Shown: in pieces, positions 21,241-31,877 of the stretch
Numbering within the stretch: the first letter of the stretch is position 1
How the letters are laid out: every line of letters starts with the position of its first letter
Assembly (NCBI GenBank): GCA_014529385.2
Contig: CM043953.1
Location: 70,601,872 to 70,665,871, forward strand
Reading direction: 5' to 3'
DNA length: 64,000 nucleotides
Source of the DNA: Adiantum capillus-veneris
Lineage: Eukaryota; Streptophyta; Polypodiopsida; Polypodiales; Pteridaceae
The notes under the pieces: generated by a model
Databases searched by the model: none
Seen by the model: only the letters and a program-made list of their open reading frames with translations
What the model was told of the DNA's origin: nothing
Position numbers and translations under genes: made by a program

Positions 21241-22545
21241 CAGCTGATTCCCTTTTTCTTTTCTTTCCTTTTGCCCTGGGACCTGTGGGTAGCGTCTTTC
21301 ACTTTCCCTGTCCATTGGCACGTCAGTCTCAATCATCAGAACCCTAAGACACATTGTCATCTGATCCCCTTTTTGTGAATCCTTTGATGAACTTGCATCT
21401 AGTTTCCTTAGTTTGTTGAACTCCTCGGATATGCCACCATCTGATTCTCGAGAATCGTGTAATGAGCTTTCATCCGGTTCCCCTGATTCATTTTGATCAC
21501 TCCGACGGAGTCGTGCCCTGTTGAGGTAGATACTATCTTGCCAGTAAGATAAGTCAATGAACTGCATGCGTTCCAAATCATTCCTTAGCATGTAGCAAAA
21601 GTCTCTGAACAGAGTCAAACTTCTGGTTTAGCAAAAAACAACAAAACTGCTCAATCTGGTCTTTCAAAGTGATCTTTCGAAACAAAGACACTGGTCAATA
21701 AGCATCCCAAAACCTCTGGCAATAATCATCCAATATCTTTCTCAGTCATTTTCAAGTGATACCAAGCCATGATAACCTCTTGTGCATATTCATGTCATAG
21801 GAATGGAGAGGGCAGTAGCCAGCGAGGGTGCAGGAGGGAGAAAGAGCTCGCACTGAGCAAGATAGCGCTCAGATTGCATCGCCAAGGAGACGGAAGTTGT
21901 TCACCGGGCCATGGTGCCCCTATTCAGTGTTACTCTCGGAAGTTTTTGCGCACCTCGTCCTCGGCTATGCCATGTCATCAAGGGGTCGTTCCCAGTAGTG
22001 ATGTCGCTAGCGGCTAGCCATAAATAGAAGCGGGAGTTTCCATGCAAAGAAAGACTCCCAAGTTCGACTCTCATAGATATAATGAGGCCTCACACTCTCT
22101 CTTCTCGGGTTAGGTCATAAACCTGGATACCACACTCATGCCAAGCTTCCATATCAAGTTGACGTGAAGATTGTCTTGAATTTTAGCCACGTCATAGGCG
22201 CTTCTCTATCGAACAGCACGGTAGACAACCAAGTTTGTGCAGTTCCTTTCAAGTAAGATGCCGCCCTTTACACCCTAGAGTGTTTTGTGAACCAATCTCT
22301 AGAGGAGACGACGTCAACCTATTGTACAAACTCAAGGGCTCGATGGGTGTCGTGGCAGTCTAAGATGTCTCATATCGGACGGCCTGACTCCCTTCCTTGA
22401 ACTCCTTGGTTTTCTTGTTGATCTAGTCACTGTTAAAAGAGGACGAACTCTGCTCCTCTAAACGGCTAGATGGCCTTCCATGCCTTCTAGACTTCTTTTT
22501 CTTTCCAAAAATTTACTTAAAGAATCTTGTCTTTGGTGCTTACTT
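21241..22545 (-). pseudogene. G1a gag capsid core inside integrase (copy 2)
   Basis: Minus-strand reading from 22545 begins directly after the integrase motif G-K-A-P-F-E-V. The sequence then shows R-A-A-S-Y-L-K-G-T-A-Q-T-W, the core of the retrotransposon gag domain. A later frame (21618-21226) matches the capsid tail and charged region of the G1b gag segment. It ends where Q-D-K-I of the integrase C-terminal part begins. No zinc knuckle was found. The expected place for this sequence is between the gag leader and protease (27236 to 27085), where it is absent. Confidence 0.72.
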
Positions 22546-23880
22546 CAAATGGCGCCTTCCCGGTGAGTTGCTGTAGGCAAACTCCACCCAGAGCAAGTAC
22601 TTTTCCCATTAAGTATTTTGATTCGAAATATAAGACTTCAACAGATCCAATTCCATTGAATTGGATATCTCATATTTCCCATCTGTCTACGGGTGGAACG
22701 AGGACAAGAACTGCAACTGCGAGCCAATGTTCTTCAAGATTTCCCTCCAAAACAACCTAGTAAACCGGAGATCGATGTCCAGAGAAATGGACTCAGGAAT
22801 GCCATATATTTGGAAAATCTGTGAGACAAACACTTTTGCCAAATGATCGGGCTTAACTGTCTTCCTTGCCGGAAAGAAGTGGGCATGAATCTATCAATGT
22901 CTATCCAAATGCCATCATGCCCCTTTGAGTCTTGGGGAGATCAAAAATAAAATCCATAGCAATGCTTTCCCAGGGGCGGGTGGGAATGGTTAAAGGTTGT
23001 AAGAGTTTGTGTGCCTTATGCCTGTCAAAACTTAACCTTATAGCATACTAAACCACTGCGAACGAAGTCATCCACATCCTTTTTAAGCCTCGGTCAATAG
23101 AAGTAACGCTCCACACCCTTCAAGGTGGTATCTATGCCGCGGTGGCCTTAAAAAGGTGGACAATGACACTCTGTCAAAACCTTTTCCCTCAAGGGCTGTG
23201 TAACACACAATATCGTTTTCCCCATCAAATAGCCATCCCGTATAGAATAGCGTGAAATTGTCTCCCCATCATGTATCCTAGTAAAAATATCAACAAAGTC
23301 AAGATCCATGGCGCACTGATCAACCATATCCTCGAAGCTTACGTGATAAATCGTGGAAATAGCCAGAAGCAAGGGCTTCCGAGACAATGATTCTGTCACT
23401 AAATTCTTATGTCCTTGAACATAGACAATCTGGAAGTGAAACTGTGACAATAGGGTAGCCCATCGCATCTGCTTTTCCAAACGCTGCTTCTATGACTAGA
23501 AGTAGCGTAAACTTTGATGATCCGTAAAGACTGTATAATCAGTTCCGAGTAAATAGTGTCATCATTGAGTACAAGTATGGATCACTGCTAATAGCTCTTT
23601 TTCATAAATTTGTGCAACTATTTCAGGACGTGAAAACATTCTGCTCTCATAAGCAATTACACGGTCTTCTTGCATCAAGATTGCTTCCAAATTGCAGCCA
23701 TAAGCATCACAGTAAATTTTGAATGGCTTTTGCAAGTCTAGTAAGGCCAACACGAGTCCAATAGTCAACTTTCCTTTGAGAGTCTCAAAGGCTACAATCT
23801 CTGTCGGTCCCAAATAAAAGGAGCTCTTTTCTGAGTTAGCATATGCAAAGGAGAAACTATCTTTTCTACGTGCCAATGTT
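22546..23880 (-). pseudogene. G1a RT end, RNase H and integrase core (second block)
   Basis: The block opens with F-S-F-A-Y-A-N-S-E-K-S-S-F-Y-L-G of the RT-RNase H linker. It continues with I-Y-C-D-A-Y-G, A-Y-E-S-R-M-F-S-R-P and I-Y-E-K-E-L-L-A-V-I-H, then R-W-A-T-L-L-S-Q-F-H-F of RNase H. The H2C2 region and integrase core follow, to G-K-A-P-F at 22550. It repeats the content of 26130-24830 and starts abruptly at 23880, next to an unrelated integrase position. Confidence 0.8.
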
Positions 23881-24470
23881 CTCCCACATTGCCCTCCAAA
23901 ATAAACTAGTAAACTAGGGATCTCTCTCTAAAGCAATGGACTCAGGCATGCCATATATGTGAGACAAACACTTTCACCAAATGGTCGAGCTTAACTGTCT
24001 TCTTTATCCGAATGAAGTGGTTCTGTTTACTAAATCTGTCGATGACTATCTGAATGCCATCATGCCCACTTTGAGTCATGGGGAGATCAAATATAAAATC
24101 CACAGCAATGCTTTCCAAGGGGTGCGTGAGAATGGGTAAAGGCTGTAAGAGTCCGTGCGTCTTATGTTTGTCAAAACTTGACCTTTTAGGATACTAAAGA
24201 ACTGCGAACAAAGTCATCTACATCCTTTTTAAGCCTTGTCAAATAGAAGTAACGCTCCACACTCTTCAAGGTGGTATCTATGCCGCGGTGGCCTATAAAA
24301 GGTGGACAATGGCACTTTGTCAAAACCTTTTCCCTCAGGGGCTGTGTAACACACAAGATCGTTTTCCGTATCAAATAGCCATCCCATATAGAATAGCCTA
24401 AAATTGTCTCCCCATCGTGTATCCTAATAAAAATATCAATCAAGTCAGGATCCGTGGCGTATTAATCAAC
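23881..24470 (-). pseudogene. G1a RNase H end and integrase core (third partial block)
   Basis: The minus strand begins with I-D-I-F-I-R-I-H-D-G-E-T-I-L-G-Y and runs through R-E-K-V-L-T-K-C-H, the H-R-G-I-D-T-T-L-K zinc region and part of the integrase core. It is joined on its upstream side directly to gag capsid sequence and on its downstream side to the RT end of the next block. Confidence 0.78.
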
Positions 24471-24830
24471 CATACGTAGCAACAGAGTAGACCACCATGT
24501 CTGTACAGTTTCTTTCAAATAAGATGCCGCCTTTCGCACCCTAGAATGTTATGAGAACTGTCCTCCAAAGAAGGCGACGTCAAACCGTTGTACAAACTCA
24601 AGGGCTCGATTGGTGTCCTGGTAACTTGAAAGCATCTCAAACCTGACAGCGTAACTCCTTTCCTTGAACGCCTTGGTTTTCTTGTTGATCTGGTCATTGT
24701 TAAAAGAGGACGAGCTCTCCTCTTCTGAATGGTTGGATGGCCTTCCATGCCTTCTAGACTTTTTTAATTTTTCAAAAATCTACTTTAAAAGAATCTTGTC
24801 TTATGTGCTTAGAGATTGAGGAACCTTCTT
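24471..24830 (-). pseudogene. G1a gag capsid fragment inside integrase (copy 1)
   Basis: After the integrase motif G-K-A-P-F and a D-K-I-L stretch, the minus strand reads R-H-G-R-P-S, F-N-N-D-Q-I-N-K-K-T-K, A-L-E-F-V-Q-R-F-D-V-A-F and A-S-Y-L-K-E-T-V-Q-T-W-W. These match the gag of element G2. The junction is at the same codon position as in G1b, but the capsid tail is cut off at 24470. Confidence 0.75.
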
Positions 24831-26130
24831 AGCACTCTTGAATACTACAAATGGCGCCTTCCCTGTGTGTTGTTGTAGGCAAACTCTACCAAGGGCAAAT
24901 ACTTTTTCCATTAAGCCTTTCGATTCGAAATATAAGACTTCAACAAATCCAATTCCATTGAATTGGCTATCTTAAATTGCCCATCAATCTTCGGGTGGAA
25001 TGAGGACGAGAGATGCAACTGCGTGCCAATGTTCTCTCAGATTGCCCTCCAAAATAAACTAGTAAACCGGGGATCTCTCTCCAAAACAATGGATTCAGGC
25101 ATTCCATATATTCGGAAAATCTGTGAAAACAAACACTTTCACCTAATGGTCGAGCTTAACTGTCTTCTTTATCCAAATGAAGTGGGTCTGTTTACTGAAT
25201 CTGTCGATGACTGTCCGAATGCCATCATGCCCACTCTGAGTCATGGGGAGATCAAAGATGAAATCCATAGCAATGCTTTCCAAGGGGCGCGTGAGAATGG
25301 GTAATGGCTGTAAGAATCCATGTGTCTTATGTTTGTCAAAACCTAACCTTTTAGCATACTAAACAACTGCGAACAAAGTCATCTACATCCTTTTTAAGCC
25401 TTGTCCAATAGAAGTAACACTCCACACCCTTCAAGGTGGTATCTATGCCGCGGTGGCCTCTGAAACATTTTCCCTCAAGGGCTGTGTAACACACAAGATC
25501 GTTTTCCGCATCAAATAGACATCTCATATAGAATAGCCTAAAATTGTCTCCCCATCGTGTATCCTAATAAAAATATCAACCAAGTCAAGATTCGTGGTGT
25601 ACTGATCAACCATATCCTCGAAGCTTCTGTGATGAATCCCGGAAATAGCGGGCTTCCGAGACAATGCATCTGTCACTAAATTCTTTTGTCCTTGACCATG
25701 GACAATCTGGAAGTGTAAATGTGACAGGAGGATAGCCCATCGCACCTGCTTTTCCGATCGCTGCTTCTATGACAAGAAGTAGCGTAAACTCTGATGATCC
25801 GTAAAGACTGTATAATCAGTTTTGAGTAAATAGTGTCACCCACTGAGTACGAATATGGATCACTGCTAATAGCTCTTTTTCATAAATTTGTGCAACTACT
25901 TCAGGACGTGAAAACATTATGCTCTCATAAGCAGTTACATGGCCTTCTTGCATCAAGATTAATTCCAAATTGCGACCATAAGCATCACAGTAAATTTCGA
26001 ATGGCTCTTGCAAGTCTAGTAAGGCCAGTATGAGTCCAATAGTCAACTTTTCTTTGAGAGTCTCAAAGGCTACAATCTCTACCAGTCCCAAATAAAAGGA
26101 GCTCCTTTCTGAGTTAGCATATGCAAAGGA
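24831..26130 (-). pseudogene. G1a RNase H and integrase core (first block)
   Basis: RNase H landmarks I-Y-C-D-A-Y-G-R, F-S-R-P-E-V-V-A and Y-E-K-E-L-L-A-V-I-H lie at about 26030-25850, and R-W-A-I-L-L-S-H-L-H-F at 25745. The H2C2 zinc region and the integrase core follow, with [11 protein letters not shown] near 25080 and P-L-V-E-F-A-Y-N-N-T near 24870. It ends at the gag junction at about 24830. Multiple stops are present. Confidence 0.8.
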
Positions 26131-26530
26131 GAAACTATCTCCGCAAATTTCTGAATGAACCACCGATAATATGAGCACAAACCTAAATAAGCTTTGAAGC
26201 TCATGAACGTTCTTAAAATCACGCCAATAACGAATAGTCTCAATTTTGGCCGAGTCCATCTTTACCCCTACTGCTGAGGCGATATGTCCAAGGAAGAGTA
26301 TCTCAGGGAAGAGAAATTTTCTCTTTTTCGCATTTATAACCAATTTATGCTTCCGCAGTGCCTGTAAAACTCTCTAGAATCCCAAAAGTCATCCTGAAAG
26401 TTGTCTTGTAAACGACTCCATGAGAAATTTAGATCTGATAATAACCACTCTTCATATCAATTTGGCAAGTAGAACCCTGAAGTCTCTCGAGTATATCACC
26501 AATCCTCGTCATGTGGAAATCTATTCTCGT
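26131..26530 (-). pseudogene. G1a reverse transcriptase lacking the catalytic motif
   Basis: The minus strand reads D-M-K-S-G-Y-Y-Q-I and Y-K-T-T-F-R-M-T-F-G, then passes within a few bases into V-L-Q-A-L-R-K-H-K-L-V-I-N-A-K-K and F-L-G-H-I-A-S. In G2 these two parts are separated by about 60 residues that include M-P-F-G-L-T-N-A-P and the catalytic F-F-D-D. That segment is absent here, and the junction (T-T-T-T-G-G-G-A-T-T at about 26381-26390) is the same in G1b. The enzyme cannot polymerise. Confidence 0.85.
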
Positions 26531-26773
26531 TCATTGTTTCTTTATTTTGGCATAGCCTAACTCTGTAAGGTGGTCGGTTCGGTGGTGTACTACCAGGAAT
26601 CAATCATGTGATCTTCGGGACGTAAAGGAGGCCACTCGCCTGGTACGTCCGCAGAGAAATAGTCAGTCTCAGCTTGCAAAAAATCTTATCGTTGCTTTTC
26701 AAGGTCAAACATATTCGACCTTTCAAGGTTTTTTTTCCTCCATCGAGTACAATCTATTTGCCCTTTTCATTCC

Positions 26774-27085
26774 TCAAAGTCGCTTTCTTAGCCCGATAGT
26801 CAACCACGGCATTGTGTGGTACCAAGAGATTCCTAAGAGGATATCACACCTCTCCAAAGGCATAATATAAAAGCCCTCATGTCCTAAATACCCGTGACAA
26901 TGCAAACGAAGATTACCAATGACAGGTGTAATGGCAACATCCCGTGCGGGTGCCACTAGAATTACCTCCGTCTGAGGCCTTAGCCTAACGAGCGTAATTC
27001 CAAGTCGAGCCACCAATGAAGTTGGCCTTGGCTCCTCCATCAAAGAAAACGAGGGCTTCCTGATCGTTCACTTTGCCCCATGTGC
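26774..27085 (-). pseudogene. G1a protease
   Basis: The retropepsin-like frame shows L-V-F-F-D-G-G-A-K-A-N-F-I, with D-G-G-A in place of the usual D-S/T-G-A. It then shows I-T-P-V-I-G-N-L-R-L-H and M-P-L-E-R-C-D-I-L-L-G-I-S-W. The catalytic Asp is present. The frame shifts around the start but is open for most of the domain. Confidence 0.78.
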
Positions 27086-27235
27086 GGCAAAGTTTTGTGC
27101 TTTCGTTCATCTGGTTCGGATTGGTCTCCACGCAATGTGGTACTAGTCGTGCTTTCACCTTTTGTTTTCAACGCTTGGAGGCTGCTCTGTAACTTTTTGG
27201 CTTATCTTTTGGTGGTCCTCTGGTTCGCCTTCTGT

Positions 27236-27590
27236 TTAAGATTTATGTCTGGCTCTTCTTGCGAGCACAGGTTCTGCTTTTCTGCACTCGTATGTCCTTT
27301 CAACTTTCTGCCGACCTGAGAGGAGAAGCAATGGCTTCACGGTATCTCGAGTAAATCTCATGTTTCGGGTAATTCTTTCACGTGTTTTGCAAGTCTCGGG
27401 TCTCTGGAGTACTTGATCAATCTTTTCACACGTGTCAACTTGCAATTGACGTTTGTACTCTGCTTTGGTAAAATTTTCCACCAAGAATCTATCCAAATCT
27501 TCATTCTTTCCTTCAATTCCCACACCCGATTTCAACTTTTCTTTTGCCTGCCCACCTAAAGGTGTTATCTCTGTCAGATTCTCCGAGAGA
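27236..27590 (-). pseudogene. G1a gag leader (N-terminal part only)
   Basis: A charged frame begins just inside the element and reads K-N-E-D-L-D-R-F-L-V-E-N-F and Y-K-R-Q-L-Q-V-D-T-C-E-K-I-D-Q-V-L-Q, consistent with a short coiled coil. It is matched in G1b at 43300-43700. It is followed almost at once by protease; the capsid core expected between them is missing in both copies. Confidence 0.6.
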
Positions 27591-27782
27591 ACCTATGAGT
27601 AATCTCGAATTCTCTATACCTTGTAAGACAGAGCGATGAAGACGAGAGCGCGCCCGACGTGCAATGTACGAAGGGTGGGAGTGGCTAATAAGTCCGGACT
27701 CGGGACATAAAGATTCTTTCACAAAAGAACTGCGTGTGCTGGCAAAAGGATTGGATCCTCCGTAGAAGAAGAATCTTTCTGT

Positions 27783-27794
27783 GCTCTGATACCA
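27783..27794 (-). promoter_or_regulatory. G1a primer-binding site
   Basis: The minus strand reads TGGTATCAGAGC one base past the 5' LTR. Confidence 0.88.
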
Positions 27795-27795
27795 G

Positions 27796-28334
27796 TGTAA
27801 CAGGCTTGGACACTCCAAGCGAGAAATCAATAGCAATACACGAACAGAAACTTCATCACTAAACTTTAACAGAGAGAGAAAGAGAGTCAACACAACCCGG
27901 CATAGTTCCGTGCCCACAGGTATTGGCCCCAAAGTTTGGCGCCCCTTTCGGTATTTATTTTTCATTAATCATTGCAAAGTACAACTCTCGAGGGACCTCT
28001 GCTCTCAGACTCTGCGTCTAGATGCTCTCAAAGAGTGAGGCCCTTAGGGCTCTTTTATTCTTATAAAGGATGCCCAAAAGCAATTAAACTCAAAAGCAAT
28101 GAGCAATTGGCTCCAAAAACTGCCAAAAAGCAGTCAGCAAAAATTACGAAATTCCATACAGCTACCACGTCAACATACCAATGCAAATTGTGGACATCCG
28201 TACAGCTGTCACGTCAGCATGTCGTAAAGCCTAGCACGTCATCTGTCCGTATTGTCTGTTCGTACTATCTGTCTACAATGGGCCTAGCTATATAAGAGAG
28301 ATAAGTGGTCATGCCACGTCACCATGTTGTGATA
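27796..28334 (-). repeat. G1a 5' LTR
   Basis: On the minus strand it starts TATCACAACATGG and ends CCTGTTACA over 539 bp. It matches the LTRs at 35118-35676 and at 43890-43940 plus 55526-56091. Confidence 0.88.
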
Positions 28335-28606
28335 GGTCCCATCTCTTCCATCTTGATGCCTAGCTTCTTTGCAAGTTCTAGGGAAATGTAATTGGCCTTT
28401 GCTTCTATATCAAAGAAGATCAAGGCGTGATAATCTTTGATCTTTCCCCAAGCTCGACAAAGCTTTGTGTTAGCATCTGCGTCACCAGTCCCCCAAATAT
28501 CTGGAACAAGACCGACACATAGCTTTGTTTTCTTGATTGCCAACTCTTCCTTTACTTTACCATTCTGGTCTTTACGAGCTGAGATTCTTCGTGGACGCTC
28601 ATTCAA
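28335..28606 (-). pseudogene. G3 gag end and protease N-terminal half
   Basis: The 95-residue frame has a charged gag-like start, then C-R-A-W-G-K and A-L-I-F-F-D-I-E-A-K-A-N-Y-I-S. In this reading the protease Asp is present but the following residues differ from D-S/T-G-A. The frame runs to K-M-E-E-M-G-P and is then cut by the G1a LTR at 28334. The other half of the domain is at 19440-19708. Confidence 0.8.
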
Positions 28607-28618
28607 TCAATGGAGAAT

Positions 28619-29042
<424 letters not shown>

Positions 29043-29431
29043 CCCCCTCTCAGCACCTGATGCTGGTAGTGAGGCCAAGGTCTGTTCCGATGCAGATTTG
29101 GTGAAGATGTCCACCATATTCTCTATTGTAGGACAATACTCCAATATGATGTCGTCCGCCAAAATCCACTCCCGAACATAGTGAAATTGGAGCTCGATGT
29201 ACTTGGTCCTCGCATGGAAGTGATGGCAATGCAACTCTGACTATAGCTAAAAGAAGTGTCGCAGCAGTCTGTGGGAACCCTAGCTCTCCCAGAAGTCTAC
29301 GTAACCATATGACTTCACACGCAACGTAGCAGCCGTGCGGTACTCCGCCTTTGTAGATGATAGTGCAATGCTAGGTTGCGACTTACTGCTTCATGAAATA
29401 GGTCTCGAGCCGAGTGTGAAAACCACTCTTA

Positions 29432-29840
29432 TCATAGAACACCGAGTGTCAGGATTGTCGGCCCTATGCCAAGGCACTGTGCATAGCGCTTAGCCACAAG
29501 TCTTGCCTCGTGCTTCTTGATGGAACCGTCGGTTTTAAACTTCGTCTTGAAGATCCATCGCGTCCCAATAATCTTTCGCTTCTTAGGCTGAGGAACAAGC
29601 TTCCAAGTGCCATTCCGGTCGATTCTGTCGCGCTCCACGAGCATCGCACACTTCCAAGCGTTAAAGAGGGCTCTGTAACTGAAGAGGGCTCAAGTGGTGC
29701 AGAATGGATCCGCGTCGTGAGAGCGAAGTTAACAAACTTGTTGTCCTCAAATACTTGCCTCCAGCGTGCCGAGCGACGACACTACCCAAGCACTTGCAGC
29801 GGTGGTAACTCTATAAGTCTTGAAGAAGATACCGTAGAGT
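29432..29840 (-). pseudogene. C2 reverse transcriptase N-terminal part
   Basis: The frame reads N-G-T-W-K-L-V-P-Q-P, I-I-G-T-R-W-I-F-K-T-K-F and H-E-A-R-L-V-A-K-R-Y-A-Q, the conserved start of copia RT. The frame upstream holds E-P-S-S-V-T-E-P, as often seen just before RT. The A-F-L-N-G and Y-V-D-D regions are absent. Confidence 0.78.
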
Positions 29841-30140
29841 AGAGCCAACCAGTTCCTAATCGCTCCCGATGGAGTGCCACGGTTATAGTGTCCTCGCAAG
29901 GATCTTCGGCATTATCTGCTCACTGGAAGGAGTCGTCGTCAGAATCAGCATGATCCAAGGTAGGTACTAGCTGCTGCTATTAAAAAAAAATGCGTTGGCT
30001 AGCTGACTGAATTTTAGCGCAGGTGTTCTTCTCTCTCTTCCTTGCAAGAACAATAAGCAGTCTCTCTCTCCTCCTAGTGCTACCTGGCTGCTCCATTCCC
30101 GCCAGCTCCACACCGACTACTCCTAACGGGTGTGAGAGCC

Positions 30141-30148
30141 TATAAAAG
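30141..30148 (+). promoter_or_regulatory. TATA box of the G2-related LTR
   Basis: TATAAAAG in the same context as the TATA boxes at 45881 and 51931. Confidence 0.65.
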
Positions 30149-30545
30149 CAACCCGGTCCCTCTCTCAGACACACAGAGATCCCAGCACTAGCAGTAAGGA
30201 GCACTTCCGACGGAGAATCTACAAGTGATCAAGAGGCGCCAATACACAGAGTTTGCTTTCTCGTACTCGGAGCAATAGTTATGAATTGTGATTTCACGAA
30301 TCACGTTCTTGTTTTGCGTTTGTGCTTTTGGAGGTACTCCATCACAAAGAAGGAGCAATGAGGCCTTGGCCTATGCTCAGAGATTCCAGGAACGGATAGA
30401 GCTTTACGTTCTGAGAACAAACGAAAACTGAATTGAGAGCTCGTCTCTCAAGAATTTCCCACAAGGGAAGGAATATACCATCGAGTCGAAAGATCTAGAA
30501 CGGAGGGGTCACTCCGGTTTTTGTGCTTGTAACAAGATTCTCCCT

Positions 30546-30551
30546 AATAAA
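30546..30551 (+). terminator. Polyadenylation signal of the G2-related LTR
   Basis: AATAAA at the same relative place as those at 46301 and 52351. Confidence 0.6.
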
Positions 30552-30693
30552 GATTCTCTTTAAAGGGGGGGAGGGAGGACCAGCCCATCTTCTACTCCCA
30601 ATTACTGTGTCGATTTTCTTCCTTGACCCTTTTAGTTGAAAGTTCATTTATTTTCAGCTTGTTGATTATTTGTGTACGCTCTCATTTGTGACA

Positions 30694-30850
30694 CCATGTA
30701 TCTCGGTCATGAAACAAATCTATCTTCGATAGTGTTAAGAAAAGGCTCTTTCTAGAAAGCCATATGCGAGAGGTGTGAGTCCATGTATCTCGATCGTAAA
30801 ATCAATCGATCTTCCGTAGTATTAAGAAAATGCTCTTTGTAGAAAGCAAT
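30694..30850. repeat. 87-bp tandem duplication, about two copies
   Basis: CCATGTATCTCG at 30694 recurs at 30781. The following 60 bases are similar, with scattered substitutions. Confidence 0.8.
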
Positions 30851-30891
30851 TTTCTACTCGCCATGCCCTCTCTATAAATTTGTGTAAGATC

Positions 30892-31877
30892 TTATCTGAG
30901 TATCCTGTTGATCTTGGAGGGAGCCAATGGGAATTGATGGTGTGTCCAAGGAGTATTGAAAGGGTGGCAATCCTTCCATTGTGAAGCTGTGTAGCTGAAA
31001 CCCGGCCGACATCTATGCATACCAACATCTAGAGTTTGCCCCTTGGCTAGTTGGTGAGATGACTCGAGGACCAATTTAGCACTATGGCGTGGGAGATCCC
31101 ACAACCCATGTATGTAAGTTACTAATCCAGTAATCGCCTCTATCTCAATCGGAGTTACTGCAGCCTTGCATTGGACCAACATGGAGATCAAAGTGACCAC
31201 TTTCTCTATTGCTCTCTACCTATTAGACATCCCAGCAGACCACATGCAATGATCAAGACTAGGTCTCCAAATCTGTACCCCATACAAAAATGTGGATATC
31301 ACCAAGGTATTAAACAACCATAACTTGGTGCTGAGCTCGAGAAATTTTTCCATTGAACGCATTGCTCCAATCGTGCAAGGTCTGCATATCCTCGTGTAAG
31401 TCTAGAGGTTGTTCCCTCTCTCATAGAGAAAGAGGGTCCTCCAAACACATTTTCGAGGTAGGTGTAGTTCTTTGTAAACTCTACTAGCTCTTCACCATAA
31501 AGAAAAGTTGGTGCTAATGCCCTCATTCATTGTGATGTGGTATAAAAAATCATCACTTTGGTCTTGCTAAGGCTCACAGACAAATCTCTGCCATGTGCAT
31601 ATCTTTGCAGTATATCCAACTAGCTTTGTAGCCCTTTTGGTGATTCAGAAATGAGAACAATATCCACATATAGTAGCAAGGGTATGCACGTGCCTTATAG
31701 ACGTGCACCTCTATCTCCATATCTATGAATATACTCTAAAACATCATCCATATACATACCAAAGAGAGTAGGAAAGTGGACAATTGTGTTTCACTCCAAC
31801 AGTAGAATCAATCGTTTTTTAAACGCCTTTTGATATACCCATTGTACCTTTGACAGATTCATAACATGCAAGAATAT
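30892..31877 (-). pseudogene. LINE B reverse transcriptase palm, thumb and C-terminal region
   Basis: The catalytic palm reads L-L-Y-V-D-I-V-L-I-S, so the second Asp of the usual Y-A-D-D is Ile. Before it stand D-S-T-V-G-V-K and P-L-S-P-T-L-F-G-M-Y. After it come L-S-L-S-K-T-K-V-M, Y-T-Y-L-E-N and the family C-terminal stretch W-D-L-P-R-H-S-A-K-L-V-L-E-S-S. Stops interrupt it several times. The family role is target-primed reverse transcription. Confidence 0.78.

Larger units (their letters stand above)
19709..28334 (-). mobile_element. Ty3/gypsy element G1a, complete ends, scrambled interior
   Basis: LTRs at 27796-28334 (5') and 19709-20055 (3'), a primer site and a polypurine tract define an 8.6-kb minus-strand element. 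AGTCC (19704-19708) and GGTCC (28335-28339) are its target copies. The interior is out of order: gag leader, protease, RT lacking its catalytic motif, RNase H, integrase core, gag capsid, RNase H/integrase again, RT-end/RNase H/integrase again, gag capsid again, then integrase C-terminus/chromodomain. The repeated blocks are similar to each other and to G1b, so they are duplications within one family. Stops are frequent. Confidence 0.88.
16516..28606 (-). mobile_element. Ty3/gypsy element G3, split by G1a
   Basis: Coding pieces at 16950-19708 and 28335-28606 belong to one minus-strand element. The gag end and first half of protease lie at 28606-28335. The second half of protease, then RT, RNase H, integrase and a chromodomain-like end lie at 19703-16950. 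Element G1a occupies 19709-28334 between the protease halves, with near-matching target copies AGTCC and GGTCC. Unlike G1, this element keeps the RT F-F-D-D motif and has no gag segment inside integrase. Its upstream gag and 5' LTR are lost where copia fragment C2 begins at about 28607. Confidence 0.8.
29975..30693 (+). repeat. LTR related to the G2 family (solo or truncated)
   Basis: The last 450 bp follow the 5' LTR of G2 in order: a TATAAAAG box (30141-30148), GAACGGAGGGGT, a CTTGTA...ATTCTCCCT stretch with an AATAAA (30546-30551), and a G-run. They continue with CATCTTCTACTCCC, ACTGTGTCG and the end TTTGTGACA. No primer site or coding region follows. The left edge is uncertain; similarity to G2 begins near the A-rich stretch at 29978. 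Confidence 0.65.

Noticed and set aside
24963-25304. Plus-strand 113-codon frame in G1a
   Set aside because: The minus strand carries integrase motifs over the same bases.
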